DNA from: an uncultured Bilophila sp. | Lineage (GTDB): Bacteria > Desulfobacterota > Desulfovibrionia > Desulfovibrionales > Desulfovibrionaceae | Direction of reading: 5' to 3' | Length of the DNA stretch: 15,092 nt | Assembly: GCA_959604115.1 (NCBI GenBank) | Contig: CAUHBW010000044.1 | Location: forward strand, 1 to 15,092 | In this document: in pieces, positions 1 to 5,176 of the stretch | Layout of the letters: each line of letters begins with the position of its first letter | Numbering within the stretch: position 1 is the stretch's first letter | The notes under the pieces: model-generated | What the model was told of the DNA's origin: nothing | What the model saw: the letters and a program-made list of their open reading frames with translations, nothing else | The model's database searches: none | Program-made: the position numbers and the translations under genes

Positions 1-196
1 CTGAGGAAGGGAGGGGGGGCCGTATGCCTGCCGGGACAAGGGGAGAGGCCGTGCATACGGGCCTTGAACCTGTATGGTCGGAAGCGACGCGACATGGTAA
101 TTTGAAGAATCCTCGCTCCCCCGAACGAATGAAGGCCGGAGCGTCGTCCCCGAATCGGTCCGTCTGAGGATTTTTTATTTCCTGCATTTCGTCCAC
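1..196. other. Host intergenic stretch, no gene recognised
   Basis: No convincing gene is visible. An open frame without a recognisable start runs through about the first 165 bases, but its composition does not resemble a known protein end. There is a hairpin with an 8-bp perfect stem (20-27 with 53-60). A run of six T follows a GAGGATT at 166-176, which could pair with AATCCTC near 109-115 to make a weak terminator for an upstream transcript. It could be the 3' end of a host gene or of an unrecognised RNA. I see no match to SRP RNA, tmRNA or RNase P. Confidence 0.3.
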
Positions 197-225
197 TTGA
201 CAGTCAGGAAACATCCGCATACATT
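197..225 (+). promoter_or_regulatory. Sigma70-type promoter of tRNA-Glu
   Basis: A perfect -35 box TTGACA (197-202) is separated by exactly 17 bases from TACATT (220-225). Transcription would begin around 232, only a few bases before the mature tRNA 5' end at 239. Box quality, spacing and position all fit a strong stable-RNA promoter. Confidence 0.8.
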
Positions 226-238
226 GCGTCCACCAAAC

Positions 239-314
239 GTCACCATCGTCTATCCGGTTAGGACGGCGGCCTCTCACGCCGCTAAGAGGGGTTCAAATCC
301 CCTTGGTGACGCCA
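239..314 (+). tRNA. tRNA-Glu (anticodon CTC)
   Basis: The 76-base sequence folds into a complete cloverleaf. The acceptor stem GTCACCA pairs with TGGTGAC and the 3' CCA is encoded. The anticodon stem GCGGC/GCCGC encloses the loop CTCTCAC, giving anticodon CTC, which reads GAG. The T-arm is GAGGGGTTCAAATCCCCTT. It has its own promoter directly upstream and a terminator directly downstream, so it is a single-gene unit. It is probably the host attachment locus of the neighbouring prophage, because a P4-type integrase start lies about 240 bases downstream. Confidence 0.95.
285..314 (+). other. Candidate prophage attachment core in the tRNA 3' end
   Basis: P4-type tyrosine recombinases commonly use the T-arm and 3' end of a tRNA gene as the att core, and the integrase fragment at 554-850 starts just downstream and points away from the tRNA. 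I find no second copy of this sequence in the window, so the other attachment site would lie beyond the right edge. The exact core limits cannot be set from one end alone. This is inference from location. Confidence 0.35.
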
Positions 315-329
315 AATTTAGGTACAAAG

Positions 330-372
330 AAGAATGCCAAGGTCCAAAAGACCTTGGCATTCTTTGTTTTTT
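330..372 (+). terminator. Rho-independent terminator after tRNA-Glu
   Basis: A perfect 15-bp stem (330-344 with 350-364) with the loop CAAAA is followed by TTTGTTTTTT. It is a textbook intrinsic terminator 15 bases past the tRNA CCA end. Confidence 0.9.
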
Positions 373-553
373 CTTTCCAGTATGGTTTCCCGAAGTCCAG
401 CCTCGTCCGCTTGCATCCAAACATTTTATGGGTATATCCGTAGGTAGAAATGTGGTATGACATTTCTGATACCTACATGAATAACCGCGCGGAATCAAAA
501 ATATTTTTATCCATGTGGGTATCTCTTCGTCCAACGACAGCCAGGGAGTGCCC

Positions 554-850
554 ATGCCTCTTACCGATACCCACATCCGCAGTCTGAAACCCGACGTGAA
601 GCCCCGCAAATATTTTGACGGCGGCGGTCTGTTTCTTTTCGTTCCCGCCAACGGAAGCAAGCTCTGGAGAATGGCTTACCGTTTTGACGGCAAGAGCAAG
701 CTGCTCAGTTTCGGGGAATATCCTACCGTATCGCTCAAGGACGCCAGAGAACGCCGCGAAGAGGCGAAGCGCATGTTGTCCAAGGGAATCGACCCATCAG
801 ACCACAAACGGCAGTTACGACAGGCCAGTGTGAGTTGTCACCCAAGATGA
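554..850 (+). pseudogene. Truncated P4-type tyrosine recombinase (integrase), N-terminal fragment
   Basis: The product begins MPLTDTHIRSLKPDVKPRKY and continues with DGGGLFLFV, GSKLWRMAYRFDGK, LSFGEYPTVSLKDAR and GIDPSDHK. These are the hallmarks of the DUF4102 arm-binding domain at the start of P4-family integrases. The ATG at 554 is preferred because GGGAG lies 5 bases upstream; an in-frame GTG at 515 has no such site. About 89 codons match the family, then the frame runs into unrelated sequence (about codon 90) and stops. A full integrase is about 400 residues, so the core-binding domain and the whole catalytic domain (the RHRY residues) are missing. The break coincides with IS21-like end sequence at about 829-877. 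Unless another integrase lies elsewhere, the element cannot excise with this one. Confidence 0.88.
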
Positions 851-877
851 GAATTTGTTGCAGCCAAGTTGAGAATG
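829..877 (+). mobile_element. Probable remnant of an IS21-family end (two terminal-type repeats)
   Basis: Right after integrase homology ends there are two imperfect direct repeats about 22 bases apart: CACCCAAGATGAGAATTTG (839-857) and GCAGCCAAGTTGAGAATGTG (860-879). IS21-family elements carry multiple short repeats of this general form (CCAAGnTGAGAA) just inside each end. No istA or istB coding sequence is visible nearby, so at most an end scar remains. The second repeat occurs again as an exact 20-bp copy at 13530-13549. The IS21 assignment rests on remembered end sequences and needs a database comparison. Confidence 0.45.
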
Positions 878-919
878 TGAACTTGTGAAAAATACAATTG
901 GCACGATGTTTGGATACGA

Positions 920-953
920 CGAAAAAAGGCTCCAGTTTTTGGAGCCTTTTTCG
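920..953. terminator. Bidirectional terminator hairpin
   Basis: A stem of AAAAAGGCTCCA paired with TGGAGCCTTTTT around a short T-rich loop has T runs on both strands. It can end transcription in either direction. It sits between the broken integrase with its IS-like scar and the AT-rich membrane-protein gene, insulating the latter. Confidence 0.7.
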
Positions 954-1051
954 TTCATCAGCAGCTTCATATCTTCTCTGGCTCCCAGTTCCTTGCCGTT
1001 CGAGCAGACGTGCCTGCACAGGCATTCCGTTCTTCACACTAGATCGAGCCC

Positions 1052-1081
1052 TTGCATTCTTCCAGACTTTACGGATACATT
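1052..1081 (+). promoter_or_regulatory. Putative promoter of the membrane-protein operon
   Basis: TTGCAT (1052-1057) and TACATT (1076-1081) are separated by 18 bases, 22 bases before the gene start at 1104. The -10 box is the same as that of the tRNA promoter. The match is moderate, but position and AT content fit. Confidence 0.45.
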
Positions 1082-1103
1082 CTAGGCGATATCGGAGGTT
1101 ATT

Positions 1104-1667
1104 ATGGGCTTCAATACAGATGATTATACAAAACAGATAGATGGACTACTCAAGTTCTCATTTGATGAATATAAAAAATTTTCCACGGATATTCCCAAAT
1201 TGCAAATGGGGCTTGTTAAAACCTATTTGTGGGTCGCTTCGGCGTTAATTGCCATCCAAGGTAGTATGATTCACGAACTTATAGGGATCAACAGTATACG
1301 CGTGCAGTTTTTTCTTGGACACATACAGTGGACGACATTGTTTTCTTTTTTATCCATAATTGTATCTTTTTCAGTATTTTGTATTGGAATTGATACAATG
1401 CGTGGTAAAAAATGGGGGATTGGTGCACTTGGAGATTTAATAAAAACATCAGATTACATATATAATTCATGCAATTCAGAAAAATCACATGATTATCCTG
1501 ACGGGCGAATATATATTCTAAGAGGTTTTAACGATGCTATCAATCATTACAACATACAAAATAGCCAACGAGTAAAAAAATTAAGAGCCATGTCATACGG
1601 ATTACTTACCTCTGCTTCTTTATTTGCTATATTTATTATCTTATCGTTCATCAACCCTTTAACATGA
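1104..1667 (+). CDS. AT-rich three-TM membrane protein of unknown function
   Basis: I do not recognise the family. The 187-residue product has an acidic/amphipathic N-terminus, hydrophobic segments at about 38-56, 76-96 and 164-183, and a soluble stretch at about 97-160 carrying the conserved-looking GRIYILRGFNDAINHYN. It therefore probably sits in the inner membrane with a loop domain between TM2 and TM3. The start is well set by GGAGG 5 bases upstream of the ATG. Base composition is strikingly AT-rich (many AAA, ATA, TTT codons) against GC-rich phage neighbours, and it reads opposite to the tail operon. Both facts point to a horizontally gained cargo (moron) gene. It is followed at once by a small coupled gene. 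Superinfection exclusion or defence is a guess from context, not from motifs. Confidence 0.8.
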   Translation: MGFNTDDYTKQIDGLLKFSFDEYKKFSTDIPKLQMGLVKTYLWVASALIAIQGSMIHELIGINSIRVQFFLGHIQWTTLFSFLSIIVSFSVFCIGIDTMRGKKWGIGALGDLIKTSDYIYNSCNSEKSHDYPDGRIYILRGFNDAINHYNIQNSQRVKKLRAMSYGLLTSASLFAIFIILSFINPLT

Positions 1668-1677
1668 GGATAAGAAT

Positions 1678-1827
1678 ATGCCAGATGAAAAAAAGGAAGG
1701 GACGCCTCCACCCCCTCCTTCTCAACAACCACCGAACAAGCCAGAACCGATACGATCTGGGGAATTTGGTGAAAATAATTCAGGCTACATAACCATAATT
1801 ACCCCCCTACCTAAACTAAAGAAATAA
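1678..1827 (+). CDS. 49-residue proline-rich small protein, coupled to the membrane gene
   Basis: This short reading frame starts MPDEKKEGTPPPPPSQQPPN and ends ITIITPLPKLKK. It has a run of five prolines, a basic C-terminus and no Cys. The ribosome site TGAGGA (1665-1670) overlaps the stop codon of the upstream gene, 7 bases before the ATG, a strong sign of translational coupling. A terminator follows 8 bases after its stop. It has the same AT-rich composition as its partner, so the two likely form one acquired unit. No function is recognised; a proline-rich tail could be a docking peptide or an unstructured partner of the membrane protein. Confidence 0.65.
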   Translation: MPDEKKEGTPPPPPSQQPPNKPEPIRSGEFGENNSGYITIITPLPKLKK

Positions 1828-1835
1828 CCTAACCT

Positions 1836-1874
1836 AAAGCCCAAGGAATTACCCCTTCCTCTGGGCTTTCTTTT
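1836..1874. terminator. Bidirectional terminator between convergent genes
   Basis: The outer stem AAAGCCCA/TGGGCTTT (1836-1843 with 1862-1869) and inner GGAA/TTCC pairing form the hairpin. It is followed by TTTCTTTT on the plus strand and preceded by A-rich sequence that gives a T-tract on the minus strand. It ends the plus-strand two-gene unit and overlaps the end of the convergent methylase gene at 1873. Confidence 0.8.
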
Positions 1875-2667
1875 AGAAGTTCCGGATCAGGACTTCCCCG
1901 CTCTTCAGATTCTTGCCGTTGGAGCATGTGTAGTTGACCTCCGCCTCCTCAAATCGGAAGCTCTTGAAGGTCTCCCGGACGCCGGGCGTGTCGTTCAGGG
2001 AAAGGATGAACTTCCCCCGCACGCCCTCCAGCAGCTCCGCCAGCTTGCCGAAGTCCTCCCGGCTGAAGAATCCCTTGCCGTAGTAGTCCTCACAGTCCCA
2101 GTACGGCGGATCGATGTAGAAGAAGGTGGTGGGCTTGTCGTAACGCCGGATGACTTCATGGTACGGCAGGCATTCCACATACGCCCGTGCCAAGCGCAGA
2201 TGCGCGGCGGAGAGCGTTTCTTCGATGCGGAGCAGGTTGAGCTTCGGGCCGCGCACGGCGGCGTACCCGAAGGATGGGTTGGTAAGCCGCCCGCCGAAGC
2301 ATTGCTGTTGCAGATAGTAGAATCTTGCCGCCCGCTGGATGTCCGTCAGCGTGTCGGGTTCGACACGTTTCAGGCGTTCAAACTCGTCCCTGCTTACAAG
2401 TACCCATTTGAAATAGCGGACGAATTCTTCCAGATGGTGCTGGATGCATCGGTAAAAAGTCACCAGCTCCCTGTTGATGTCGTTGATGACCTCGACCTCG
2501 GACTCCGGCTTCCGGAACAGTACCCATGCCGCGCCCGCGAAAGGCTCAACGTAGCAGGTATGCTCGGGAATGGCGGCGACGATGCGCTTGGAAAGCTGGT
2601 ACTTGCCGCCCATCCAGCCCGCCAGAGGCGAGCGGATGGGCTTGAAATCTTCGTTATCTTGCGTCAC
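1873..2667 (-). CDS. dam: D12-class DNA adenine-N6 methyltransferase (Dam-like)
   Basis: This 264-residue enzyme should transfer a methyl group from S-adenosylmethionine to the N6 of adenine in a short DNA site. Visible motifs are GWMGGK (17-22), the SAM-binding YVEPFAGAAWVLF (39-51), DINRELVTFYR (63-73), the catalytic DPPY in FYIDPPYW (183-190) and FILSLND (220-226). Length and motif order match the MethyltransfD12 family. The start is a GTG at 2667 with only a weak ribosome site, 3 bases after the com stop, a tandem TGATGA. The upstream gene encodes a Com-like protein. In phage Mu, Com is needed for translation of the Mom DNA-modification gene, and a poor start here is consistent with a similar dependence (inference). 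Role: protection of phage DNA against host restriction. The target site (for example GATC) cannot be read from sequence. Confidence 0.92.
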   Translation of the reverse strand: MTQDNEDFKPIRSPLAGWMGGKYQLSKRIVAAIPEHTCYVEPFAGAAWVLFRKPESEVEVINDINRELVTFYRCIQHHLEEFVRYFKWVLVSRDEFERLKRVEPDTLTDIQRAARFYYLQQQCFGGRLTNPSFGYAAVRGPKLNLLRIEETLSAAHLRLARAYVECLPYHEVIRRYDKPTTFFYIDPPYWDCEDYYGKGFFSREDFGKLAELLEGVRGKFILSLNDTPGVRETFKSFRFEEAEVNYTCSNGKNLKSGEVLIRNF

Positions 2668-2670
2668 TCA

Positions 2671-2829
2671 TCATCTCGTTCGACCTTCTCGTGGCTCTGG
2701 TCTGGCGCTCACGGCTCGCAGGAAGTTGTACGCCTTGCAGCGTGGACATTTGAGTTCAAGAGCCAGAGCCTCGCCCTTTGCCAGCAGTTTTCCACAGTTG
2801 TGACACCGAATCTCCTTCAGATCAGCCAT
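2671..2829 (-). CDS. com: Com-like zinc-finger translational activator
   Basis: The 52-residue product contains EIRCHNCGKLLAKGE and ELKCPRCKAYNFLRA, matching the Mu Com family. Four cysteines in two CxxC pairs (residues 9/12 and 28/31) form a zinc-binding knuckle. Mu Com binds a stem-loop in mom mRNA and opens the translation start. The ATG at 2829 is chosen because AAGGAC lies about 8 bases upstream. An in-frame GTG 24 bases farther out would include that ribosome site in the coding sequence. It lies 3 bases upstream of the adenine methylase GTG, so the two are one operon and the methylase is the likely translational target. The last dozen residues are charged and Pro/Arg-rich. Confidence 0.9.
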   Translation of the reverse strand: MADLKEIRCHNCGKLLAKGEALALELKCPRCKAYNFLRAVSARPEPREGRTR

Positions 2830-2955
2830 TTTGATAGTCCTTGCAGCTTGCACCAGACTCCAGCCTCTGATAACGTGACTACGCCCTATCCTCTTGGGCC
2901 ATCTACGTCAGGCGGAATCGCTGCGGGCATCCTTCTCATGTCCGTGGTGCCGTGG

Positions 2956-3045
2956 GGAGCCATGCCCCCGGGGGGGCACTCTCCGGCGAGGGTGCGTCAA
3001 CACCCTCGCCTCTGCCGTCGGAAGCTCTCCAAAAGGAAAGCCTCC
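2956..3045 (-). ncRNA. Candidate structured RNA of three packed hairpins upstream of com
   Basis: Reading leftward there are three hairpins. The first is an 11-bp stem with a TTTT loop and two G-U pairs (3045-3035 with 3030-3020). The second is a perfect 10-bp stem with a 6-base loop (3010-3001 with 2994-2985). The third has nested stems (2984-2981 with 2959-2956 and 2978-2972 with 2969-2963), directly abutting the second. The tract lies in the 354-base gap between com and the next gene. An ATG-poor reading frame also crosses it (about 3057-2908, including GGFPFGELP and ARVLTHPRR), so a short protein cannot be excluded. C4-type antisense RNAs of prophages are one known class to compare. No homology can be checked here. 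Confidence 0.45.
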
Positions 3046-3126
3046 GGCGCGTACCATGACGCAAACCAGAGGCGTTTTCCGGAATCCTCGCACGCTGTGC
3101 AAACTTTTTTCAGCGGCGCAAAATCC

Positions 3127-3155
3127 TTGTGTTTTTCTCAGTTATCCCGTATAAT
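3127..3155 (+). promoter_or_regulatory. Possible rightward promoter antisense to the 3184-3540 gene
   Basis: TTGTGT (3127-3132), a 17-base spacer and a perfect TATAAT (3150-3155) lie in a short AT-rich island. A transcript starting near 3162 would run rightward, antisense to the leftward gene at 3184-3540. The same AT-rich island could equally hold a leftward promoter for the hairpin tract and com, although I see no good minus-strand match. Confidence 0.35.
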
Positions 3156-3183
3156 TCATTGAAGATTTGGGGATATTGCCGGC

Positions 3184-3540
3184 TCATTCGGCCGGCGTGA
3201 TGAATCCGGCGGCGGCATACACCATGCCGCTCAGATAGCGCATCGGCGTCGGGATGCCGTGCTCCCGGCGTGTGCGCAGGCTAAGTTCCCAGCCATTCCA
3301 GCGGTCGATGGCGGCTTCAATAGCCTGCTCCAAGGGAACTCGGCTCAAAAAGCAATGCACGTCGTCAGCAAAATGCCGCCCCCAGCTGCTGTCAAGAAAA
3401 GCTCGCACCGCCTCGGAACTTGCCCCGGTGTCCTTGCCTATCTCTCGCATCGCAATGCCCCAAGCGGCTTCGGCGCAACCGTCCAGCGACATGGTTCCGT
3501 AAAAGCCGTATCCTTCGTTTTCCGTCTTGAGCGTACACAT
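3184..3540 (-). CDS. Conserved mobile-element hypothetical protein
   Basis: The 118-residue product starts MCTLKTENEGYGFYGTM and contains AWGIAMREIGKDTG, VRAFLDSSWGRHFADDV, AIEAAIDRWNGW and a C-terminal YLSGMVYAAAG. I recall this type of protein as a conserved hypothetical on phages and plasmids; no reaction is known to me. The ATG at 3540 is chosen over the GTG at 3549 because AGGTGG sits at proper distance before it. It is a single-gene cassette: upstream is a copy of the ~50-bp leader repeat (3574-3623) and beyond that a terminator-like hairpin. A GCCGGC/GCCGGC inverted repeat spans its stop codon. Confidence 0.75.
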   Translation of the reverse strand: MCTLKTENEGYGFYGTMSLDGCAEAAWGIAMREIGKDTGASSEAVRAFLDSSWGRHFADDVHCFLSRVPLEQAIEAAIDRWNGWELSLRTRREHGIPTPMRYLSGMVYAAAGFITPAE

Positions 3541-3573
3541 AATAACCACCTTTCAATGTTTGAAAAATTGTTG

Positions 3574-3623
3574 TTTGCGTGGTCGTGTGTTCGCTCTTGC
3601 TGCCGATAGATTCAAGTTCTTTC
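3574..3623 (-). repeat. Leader repeat copy 1 (upstream of the 3184-3540 gene)
   Basis: Positions 3578-3607 match 4092-4121 exactly over 30 bases, and flanking bases extend the similarity to about 50 with a few mismatches and a 1-base indel. It lies in the untranslated leader of the leftward gene starting at 3540. Both copies can be read as the peptide IGSKSEHTTT or, in another frame, SAARANTRPR, so either a decayed coding duplication or a regulatory leader is possible. Confidence 0.85.
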
Positions 3624-3647
3624 TTGCTGTTTTCAAAGGATATTTTA

Positions 3648-3677
3648 AAGGCGGGGAAAGTCTCCCTCCCCCGCCTT
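3648..3677 (-). terminator. Terminator-like hairpin after the 3683-4045 gene
   Basis: A 9-bp GC-rich stem (AAGGCGGGG with CCCCGCCTT) around a 12-base loop lies just past the stop of the leftward gene at 3683. The following sequence on the minus strand (TTTAAAATAT) is only moderately T-rich, so efficiency is uncertain. Confidence 0.55.
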
Positions 3678-3682
3678 CTTCG

Positions 3683-4045
3683 TTATGCCGTTTTGCCAAA
3701 GATACCCGCGACACTCCGCTCAAAATCCTCGTTTTCGTAGCTCCAGCCTTCCAGTATCCCCCGGAAAGCGGCATCCTGCCGGTCCACTGGCAAGCCAAGG
3801 GCGAATACCGGCATCCCCATCGAAAAGGCCATCGTCATCTGGATGATGGCCCCGGTTGTCGGCCTTCCGAGGTGAATCACCTTGGAGATGTTCTTCGTCA
3901 GCGCGACCTGCACCTGCTCTATAATATCGTCTCCATCCGACCCCACCCGCAGAAGGTTCCAGCCGGGCAGATTCTTGTGCACCCAAGATGAGAACAACTG
4001 GTTGGCAAAATGGTTGCTTTCGGTTTCAATCAAAAATACGTTCAT
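3683..4045 (-). CDS. 120-aa protein of unknown function, possible SLOG/deoxyribosyltransferase-like fold
   Basis: The ATG at 4045 follows GGAGATACAGC, a clear ribosome site; upstream in-frame codons run through a repeat and are not expected to be translated. The protein begins MNVFLIETESNHFANQLFSSW and has a central VIHLGRPTTGAIIQMTMAFSMGMPVFALGL (about residues 65-94). That looks like the strand-loop-helix-strand of nucleoside deoxyribosyltransferase or SLOG-type nucleotide-binding proteins (compare xGTxxExxxAxxxGxPV). The usual acidic residue is Gln here, so activity in that sense may be lost, or the resemblance may be superficial. It is a single-gene cassette with its own leader repeat upstream and hairpins on both sides. 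Confidence 0.7.
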   Translation of the reverse strand: MNVFLIETESNHFANQLFSSWVHKNLPGWNLLRVGSDGDDIIEQVQVALTKNISKVIHLGRPTTGAIIQMTMAFSMGMPVFALGLPVDRQDAAFRGILEGWSYENEDFERSVAGIFGKTA

Positions 4046-4086
4046 GCTGTATCTCCTTAACCTGTCGTTATTGTTTGCCATCACCT

Positions 4087-4137
4087 TTTGCCGTGGTCGT
4101 GTGTTCGCTCTTGCTGCCGATGGATGCAAGTCATTTC
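4087..4137 (-). repeat. Leader repeat copy 2 (upstream of the 3683-4045 gene)
   Basis: This is the second copy of the element at 3574-3623; its 30-base exact core is 4092-4121. It lies between the terminator after the 4195-4407 gene and the ribosome site of the next leftward gene. The distance from core to the downstream ATG is 38 bases in copy 1 and 47 in copy 2, so each copy serves as a 5' leader for one small gene. Confidence 0.85.
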
Positions 4138-4165
4138 TCAACGATAACCAGATGTTTTTTATGTA

Positions 4166-4191
4166 AAAGGCCGAGACGAATCCCGGCCTTT
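4166..4191 (-). terminator. Terminator at the end of the tail operon
   Basis: AAAGGCCG pairs with CGGCCTTT around a 10-base loop, beginning 4 bases past the stop codon of the last tail-operon gene. Read leftward it is followed by TTTTACATAAAAAACA. It plausibly ends the long late transcript and separates it from the small cassettes. Confidence 0.75.
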
Positions 4192-4194
4192 CCA

Positions 4195-4407
4195 TCAGCA
4201 CTTCACACGCTCAAACCTGTATCGCCTGCCCTTTTTGCGGACGAGGACACCTGCACAGACGCTCCCGTCCGGCTTGATGACTTTCAACGTTTCCGGGTCA
4301 ACACGCCACTTCCGGTCCGCTGTCCCGCAATAAAAGTTGTTGATGCACTTTGTGATGCCTTCAAGCGTTCCTGAAGACGCCAGCAAATCAGGGTCACGCA
4401 TTGGCAT
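4195..4407 (-). CDS. Small conserved phage protein
   Basis: The 70-residue product contains GTLEGITKCINNFYCGTADRKW, then WRVDPETLKVI, then a basic end GVLVRKKGRRYRFERVKC. It has three Cys and a basic pI, so nucleic-acid or structural binding is possible but not shown. The ATG at 4407 follows an excellent GGAGGAAACA site. It overlaps the upstream gene by 14 bases, so it is the last gene of the tail operon. I recognise no named family. Confidence 0.7.
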   Translation of the reverse strand: MPMRDPDLLASSGTLEGITKCINNFYCGTADRKWRVDPETLKVIKPDGSVCAGVLVRKKGRRYRFERVKC

Positions 4408-4648
4408 TGTTTCCTCCTTTTCTCAGTTCCGGCGGGAGCTGCCGCCCCAGCCGTTCACTTTCGTAACTGCTCTTGCAGTGTTCCACTTCCAAGAAGAACA
4501 GCCCGTCCACCACACGCCGGGGCCAGTCACGTTTGCCGTCTTTGCTCCAGCGCCAGCAGCGGCTTGAGAATGTCTCGTCCGGCCACCCGCCAGCCAGCGT
4601 GTTCACGAGCTGGTCGAGCGCGATCAATATTGCCTTGCCCCGGTTCAC
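4394..4648 (-). CDS. Conserved phage hypothetical protein next to tail-fibre genes
   Basis: The 84-residue product begins MNRGKAILIALDQLVNTLAG, followed by GGWPDETFSSRCWRWSKDG, WPRRVVDGLFFLE and YESERLGRQLPPELR. This is a pattern I associate with small conserved proteins at the end of tail-fibre clusters in many myo- and podoviruses; its role is not established. It starts at a GTG whose last two bases plus A form the TGA stop of the upstream gene (GTGA overlap), so translation is coupled. A family-typical core is followed by a variable tail GGNNANA. Confidence 0.78.
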   Translation of the reverse strand: MNRGKAILIALDQLVNTLAGGWPDETFSSRCWRWSKDGKRDWPRRVVDGLFFLEVEHCKSSYESERLGRQLPPELRKGGNNANA

Positions 4649-5163
4649 GCGGCCCCCGGCATGATGATGCTGACGACGACGGCCCGCACGTCCTCAAGCG
4701 TCTCTGCCGCGTCAAGCCGGTCTTCGAGGGCCTGCCTCTGACCGATGATGTAGCCTGACGCGCTGGTGAAGGCATCGGCCTTGGCAATCACCCGCTGCAC
4801 AAGATCGGCAAGCTCGATGCCCCGCGCGGCGGCCAGCGCCGACAAAAACGGCGTGGAGGCCGCAGGGTCGGCGAGACAGGCTCGTGCTTCCGACTCCTGC
4901 TTGTCAAAGGTGGTCAGCTCGCGCTCCGGGTATGTCGGCGTCAGGGCTTCGAGGGTGCTCTGGCAAACGGCGTTGATTTCCGCGAGCTTGTCCGCTTTCG
5001 CCTGCGCGAGCAGCTCTTCCGACGTCGGTACGGGGTCAGGGATGAGCGTCACACCGAGCGGCGCAAGGTCGGACTCCGACGGTTCGGACGGGAACGAGAC
5101 GTTGCGGAAAATCAGCCTCAGCTCGTCAAGGGAGACGGTTTGTCCTTGATATTGGTACTGCAT
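4645..5163 (-). CDS. DUF4376-type tail-fibre accessory protein
   Basis: The 172-residue product starts MQYQYQGQTVSLDELRLIF. It continues with a coiled helical part including AQAKADKLAEINAVCQST, LTTFDKQESEARACLADP, LSALAAARGIELADLVQRVIAKADAF and IIGQRQALEDRLDAAET. That helical core matches the DUF4376-like domain common at the end of tail-fibre operons, often near chaperone or tip proteins. AAGGA lies about 10 bases upstream of the ATG, with the stop of the tip gene 13 bases away. Its place directly after the Cys-rich tip gene suggests a fibre assembly or tip-associated role (inference). Confidence 0.78.
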   Translation of the reverse strand: MQYQYQGQTVSLDELRLIFRNVSFPSEPSESDLAPLGVTLIPDPVPTSEELLAQAKADKLAEINAVCQSTLEALTPTYPERELTTFDKQESEARACLADPAASTPFLSALAAARGIELADLVQRVIAKADAFTSASGYIIGQRQALEDRLDAAETLEDVRAVVVSIIMPGAA

Positions 5164-5176
5164 ATAAAAAATCCTT

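Noticed and set aside
197..660. Open frames across the tRNA-Glu gene and its terminator
   Set aside because: They run through a fully folded tRNA and an intrinsic terminator.
885..1140. Overlapping short rightward and leftward open frames between the integrase scar and the membrane gene
   Set aside because: No ribosome sites, no recognisable similarity, and they cross a terminator hairpin.
2158..3162. 334-codon rightward open frame over dam and com
   Set aside because: The opposite strand encodes clear methylase and Com motifs; the rightward product resembles no protein and has no ribosome site.
3980..3994. 15-bp match to the first IS21-like repeat (839-853)
   Set aside because: It falls inside the well-supported 3683-4045 gene, and a 15-base identity on one of two strands is within chance for a 15-kb window; kept only as a note.
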